A stretch of 64,000 nt of DNA from Liolophura sinensis (lineage: Eukaryota; Mollusca; Polyplacophora; Chitonida; Chitonidae), in NCBI RefSeq assembly GCF_032854445.1, contig NC_088299.1, forward strand, positions 7,848,324 to 7,912,323, in the 5' to 3' direction. This document shows, piece by piece, positions 59,666 to 64,000 of this stretch. The position numbers were made by a program, and so were the translations under genes. Every line of letters starts with the position of its first letter. Positions within the stretch are counted from its first letter, which is position 1. The notes beneath the pieces were generated by a model. That model had not been told where the DNA came from. It made no database searches and was given only the letters and a program-made list of their open reading frames with translations.

Positions 59666-60548
59666 AAATGGTGTTCACTAATCACTAATGTTATCTATAC
59701 ATGTACATGACCACTTAATTATAGCCTTTTGTTATTATGAGTGGAAGGCAATGTATTGATATCTATACAATCTATCTGACTGATATGCAGTGGACTGACA
59801 TGCAGTGAACGACGTGGATTTCTAAGTCATCTCCTTGGTTTTTCAGACTGTTATCTGTTGTGACGCCGCTGCGAGAGCACTGTCGTGTATGAATAAAGGC
59901 TGGTAGTCATCACTTCAGACAGAATTATTAAGACGTGTATGTTAATGGACATTATCAACTCGAGGGGGTTTGTTTGCTGTTGAACGACTGATTTCTGAGC
60001 GATGCAGCTTTTATTTTGAAAGTCTTTACTTTTCAGGACTAAAGCAGGCATGTGAAAGTCCCATGTATTTTACACAACAACGCTAATGACGTTTACGTTT
60101 TGGCCATTCTGCCTCCGTGGCTAGAATGTTTGTTTTAAAGGAGTCCTTTTGGTGAAATGTCATTTTCCTGTATTCACCATTTTTTTTGTGAAATCGCCAC
60201 AAAGAGGTTGGGATAACATGGACATCCAGAAAGTAAAAATGCATGTATTCATCGTGAAACAGTGTCCTAATACACATGTTCTAGACTGCGCTGTCTTTGA
60301 TCGAGTAGTTGAGGCATTCCCTTCATTCTGTGCATTAGGTCACAAAAGACCTTGTCGTTTGTCTTTTAGTTCACTGCTTGTTTACGAGATCTGAAAATCT
60401 TTCATGAAATGTCACACGTTGCGACTTGTTACATTCTACAGATCGTATTAAGTAACGTTTATCATTTTTCATTGGACTGACCGAAATCTGCGAGTTTACA
60501 AGATCATGTCGAAGTGGCCTAGCTAGTATATTGTTCCTTCTTTTCCAG

Positions 60549-60773
60549 AATGTGCCGCCGCCAGGGCATGGCGGAAATATCCGGACGCCGACCAAAGCGG
60601 CTATAACCAATCACTGGCCGTCGTCTCTGACGCGCAATGTGGCACAGCTGTGACGTCATCGCTGGTGGGGAGTCTGGATTCTGGAGCCAGGCAGAACTAT
60701 ATGCAAGCTTTCACTCAAGTAATGGCAGGATTGAAATGGACAACGGCAGTACTTATCAGCGACGAAGCCACAG
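60549..60773 (+). CDS. Internal exon of an unidentified plus-strand gene, possibly receptor ligand-binding
   Basis: The acceptor 'ccttcttttccag' and donor CCACAG|gtatgc bound 225 nt open in the 1-1 phase (74 codons). The composition is far more GC-rich than the surroundings. The end of the peptide, MQAFTQVMAGLKWTTAVLIS followed by DEAT, resembles the 'W..v.li..d' strand of type-I periplasmic-binding-like domains (ionotropic glutamate or natriuretic peptide receptors). The first half does not align clearly, so the function is open. Phase 1 at its start fits the signal-peptide exon at 45250. Genuine exon: moderate confidence; receptor identity: low. Confidence 0.45.
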
Positions 60774-60902
60774 GTATGCATATTTTACTTCCAGTCATAT
60801 CTTAGTATTGTTACATGTGGGTACGCGGATGCGATTTTCGTTGATGACATCACAGTAAACATCACAACATACATGTATCAAAATATAAAGTTTTAAAACA
60901 GG

Positions 60903-60985
60903 ACATAATGCTGGCCGCAATCGAATAAGTGAAATTTTCTTGAGTACGGCGTAAAACACCAATCAAATAAATAAATAAATAAAGA
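60903..60985 (+). mobile_element. SINE family A tail fragment
   Basis: 'cataatgctggccgcaat' through 'gagtacggcgtaaaacacca' and (AAAT)n. Confidence 0.85.
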
Positions 60986-61810
60986 AAGAAAATATGACCC
61001 TGATGATAGACATCTATGCAGATTTCGTATATAAACAAACGTGCTTTAAGAGATTCTTTCCATTTCATAGTTCTGTTTAGTCGTTTGCAAAACTCTTCAT
61101 TTACTTAACGCCCTCCCCAGTGAGTTATTGCGACCTGACACGAAATGTTAACAAATAAAACCATTAGCATACTGCATGCATCTGTGCAGTGTAAACATTT
61201 TCAGAAAATCTGGCTATGTGGCAGCAGCGTTTTATGGTTCCAGGGGTAAAAGGTAAAACATTTCATTAATGATACTTAATTCTGTGTGAAATGTATCCAC
61301 TGTATAGCATTTCAGCGTGGGTTGCTGAATGGCCGCACAGCAACCCACACGGGGCTGAGCTCTATGGTTTGTCATCTTGTATGCGCTTTAGGGCAACAGC
61401 TAAACATAACAATATGTATAGAAAATGTCAGCCTGTGATTGTTGAAATTTACTTTCATGTGTGTGGCATTTTTAATTAATATTTTATTGCAAAAGTTTGC
61501 CCTAACAAAATATGTTATAGGCCATACCGTGGCGATGTAATAGAACATGGTGTATTTTTACTGTAACAATGAGTATGGCGCTAAGCAACGATCAGATAAA
61601 TAATAATAAAAAAACAACAAAACAAGACAAAAAATATTCTGTTTTATTCATACATAGATTGGGCTACAGAGCAATTTCAGCTGTAATAACCAGCTCTCTG
61701 CTGAGAGTAAAATTGTCTAGTTGCATATAGGTAAGATGTTGTGTGTCTAAAGTTATAGCTAGGTTGAGTGAGTATAGGTGTCAGGACAGGCGTCAACAAA
61801 AATTTTGAGT

Positions 61811-62005
61811 TATTTATTTATTTGATTGGTGTTTTACGCTGTGTCTAAAAATATTGAACACTTATACGACGGCGGCTAGCCTTATGGAGGAACAAAACCG
61901 GGAAGAGTGCGGGAGAAAGCCACAACCATCTGCAGGCTGCTGACATGCCTTCTCATGAACGATCGGAGAGGAAACCAACATGAGCTGGACTTGTACAGCT
62001 ATCTT
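61811..62005 (-). mobile_element. SINE family A, head-less copy
   Basis: Tail, body and 'catgagctggacttgtaca'; stops before the tRNA-like A box. Confidence 0.82.
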
Positions 62006-64000
62006 TGTAGATCTACTATACTTGCCTTTGTAAAATATTTACGGCACTTATCTCTGTTGTAAATTGCAGGAAAATATCGTGTATTTTATACAAAATGTTT
62101 ATAACGTGTCAGAACTGTTCTTGCGTCACGCTGTTTTCTGTTAGAAAGATGACGTCATGCACAGTATCTTGCTCCTATGATGTAAGGAAAAAACGAAATG
62201 CCATTCAAAAACGCGCATTTGACCAGTCAAAATCAACATTATTACAAATGGGTCAGCCGAAATTCCCACACGTTGGGTAGAAATACTCAATATTTATGTG
62301 AAGCCATGACGTAACAAAAGGGGAGTTTCGAGTTCAAACTATTTTGTCGTTAAAGGGACAAACCGCCCTTTTTGAGTTGGTTCAGCTAACTACACACATG
62401 AGTCTGACTCCTAACTAAACTCCCCTGGACCCATATTTTCTGAAAAATGTCAAGTAAGAGAAGTAAGGGGACATCCATAACTGTCCTAAACTGTCCGCCC
62501 GACGATATAACAAGCAGATAAGGTAGCGCAAAGATTCCCATAATGTAACGTTCCCTCGTGGATCGCACATGTAAACAATACAATAGATTGAAAGCGAATT
62601 ATAAGTCTAGCAAATCAAATACGATCTTTTTCTCTATCAAAAATGTTTTATAAAGTATTCGTAATTCGCAATGATCTGTACGGCAGAACTGAAGTGACAT
62701 GGTAGACCGCATAATTACAACACAACACCTTGCCGGACATTTCAAGTTCGCTGAACCTCTTTCGTCGTCTAGACAACAAGGGGAGGTAAGTGACTCAAGA
62801 AAATCAGCAATTTGAGTGAGTTGATTATTTGAAGGGAAACCCCGGAGAAAACTGAACATTTGATTATTGATTCAAAGTCAGACAAGTGTCAGTAGACATC
62901 TGGAAGTCTCTGTAGATGACGTCTAAAATAACACCACAAATTTTTCGACGTCGGTCGTTTGTCGGTAGCGCTGCCATGTATCCAGTCACGCGCGACTTTT
63001 CTCTACGCGAAAACGCGTCTGTTTCCGCTTATGTCACATGAACCCTTTTTGCTTTCACCATATATGCGCGTGGCGTGACATTGTGTATTGGTTGTAATAG
63101 TAAATGTGATCAAATATTGTTGTCTAACATCTCTGACCACATACAGTAGGACTTTTTTTACATTTAGCGATAAAAGAGTTCGAACTGGAAACTTCCATAT
63201 TGCTTTGGTGTGCGTGTGGGACCATCCACGTCATATCCTTATCACCGTATATACAGCAGAGATTACTGTGTCAATCATACTCTCTTTAATCAGAATCAAC
63301 GTTTATGCATACTTTAGCGCCGACTTTCATCTCACCGCCAAATGACCCGTAATTTCAGCTAATGACGAACCTCTCCTATGACATTGTCGTCGGTAATCTC
63401 TTGCTTTGCGTGACCACCATAAAACCACGAGGTCCAGTGAACCTGTGGTTAATCCCTCTGACTGATTCTGATTAGCAGATTAACTAAACCCACAATCACC
63501 TGATACTTAGCTTACCCTCAGATTACCGCGTGACTGAGTCCATCCACATACATCCAATAAATAATGTACAATTTACAATGATGAAAACTGTCTGTATGAA
63601 CTAATCTTTTTAGCTACACCGTCGTCGTTGTTGTTGTTTGTCGGGAATGTCTTTTCTTGGCTCTTTATCATATGGTGAATTTTAAAGAAAAAAACGTGCA
63701 TACAATGCAGTTTGACACCGCAGATCTGTCATTTTTTTTCTCCTGGAGTTATGCTTCATAATCATTCTTAAACATATTCATAGTTCGAAATAGATCATAA
63801 CGTTGGGTATGTAAACAGTTGTAGTCAAAGTGCAACTAGGATATCTATTTTATTATCGGCAACTTATATACTAACATGATACCCGATTTGAGTACTGATT
63901 TCACTCATTCGCCTAGAACATTCCTTGCGTTTTCCAACAGTTTAAAAGTGTTGACTGCATCTCTTTGTGTGATTCCGTCCTAATTTCGTACTTTTACACT

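Larger units (their letters stand above)
45332..60548. other. Long interval, possible first intron of a plus-strand gene
   Basis: No exon between can be supported with confidence (a weak candidate at 47839-47927 is described under findings). Holds tandem repeats (48560-48890, 57640-58097), a 50-nt hairpin (50424-50473), TIR element 52470-53342 and SINE pieces. The stretches 45340-47830, 53350-54690, 55530-56790 and 58100-59570 hold nothing recognised. Confidence 0.5.
60774..64000. other. 3' end of window, no further exon recognised
   Basis: Holds SINE pieces at 60903-60985 and 61811-62005. The rest, including 62010-64000, shows no coding region or repeat I recognise. Confidence 0.5.

Noticed and set aside
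59855-59905. Acceptor-like 'ttggtttttcag' followed by an open stretch
   Set aside because: The reading ends after about 19 codons with no donor, and its phase does not fit the neighbouring exon.

Overview
The window is animal nuclear DNA: spliced genes, AT-rich introns, many tRNA-derived SINEs and several minisatellites. The SINE content (a ~250-bp element whose tail contains 'gattggtgttttacgccgt', and a second with 'gtttaacgtcgtacttaac') and the protein sequences suggest a lophotrochozoan, probably a mollusc or brachiopod. The species cannot be fixed from the sequence. Nothing looks prokaryotic.

Four genes or gene parts can be supported. (1) 739-5918 (-), with a probable untranslated first exon ending at 9151, encodes the insulator protein CTCF. 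It has 11 zinc fingers, a YDF cohesin-contact motif and a C-terminal AT-hook. (2) 14654-30497 (-), in tandem upstream of CTCF, reconstructs over eight phase-compatible exons as a 386-residue hnRNP C/RALY-type RNA-binding protein. Two of its exons add a pair of BCL11-like zinc fingers, which I regard as the most interesting gene-level observation. (3) 33664-34251 (+) is a 195-codon intronless ORF resembling STMND1 (stathmin domain-containing 1), with an N-terminal acylation signal. (4) From about 45.03 kb (+), a TATA box is followed by a signal-peptide-like first exon (45250-45331). A phase-compatible exon lies at 60549-60773, and the gene probably continues beyond the window.

The rest is mostly repeats. 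A 3.8-kb, 40-bp-unit satellite with a 1,504-bp higher-order duplication fills the last intron of the RALY-like gene. Other tandem arrays have 45-, 72-, 54/55-, 28- and 88-bp units. There are about 20 copies or fragments of one SINE family, three of a second and traces of others. TIR elements include a 454-bp Harbinger-like MITE with TTA duplications, an 873-bp element flanked by TTAA, a 217-bp MITE and a four-copy small MITE family. The stretch 35.4-45.0 kb and most of 45.4-64 kb contain no other gene I can support.

A possible functional link is that sequences resembling CTCF binding sites lie in the putative promoter regions of CTCF itself and, more weakly, of the RALY-like and STMND1-like genes.
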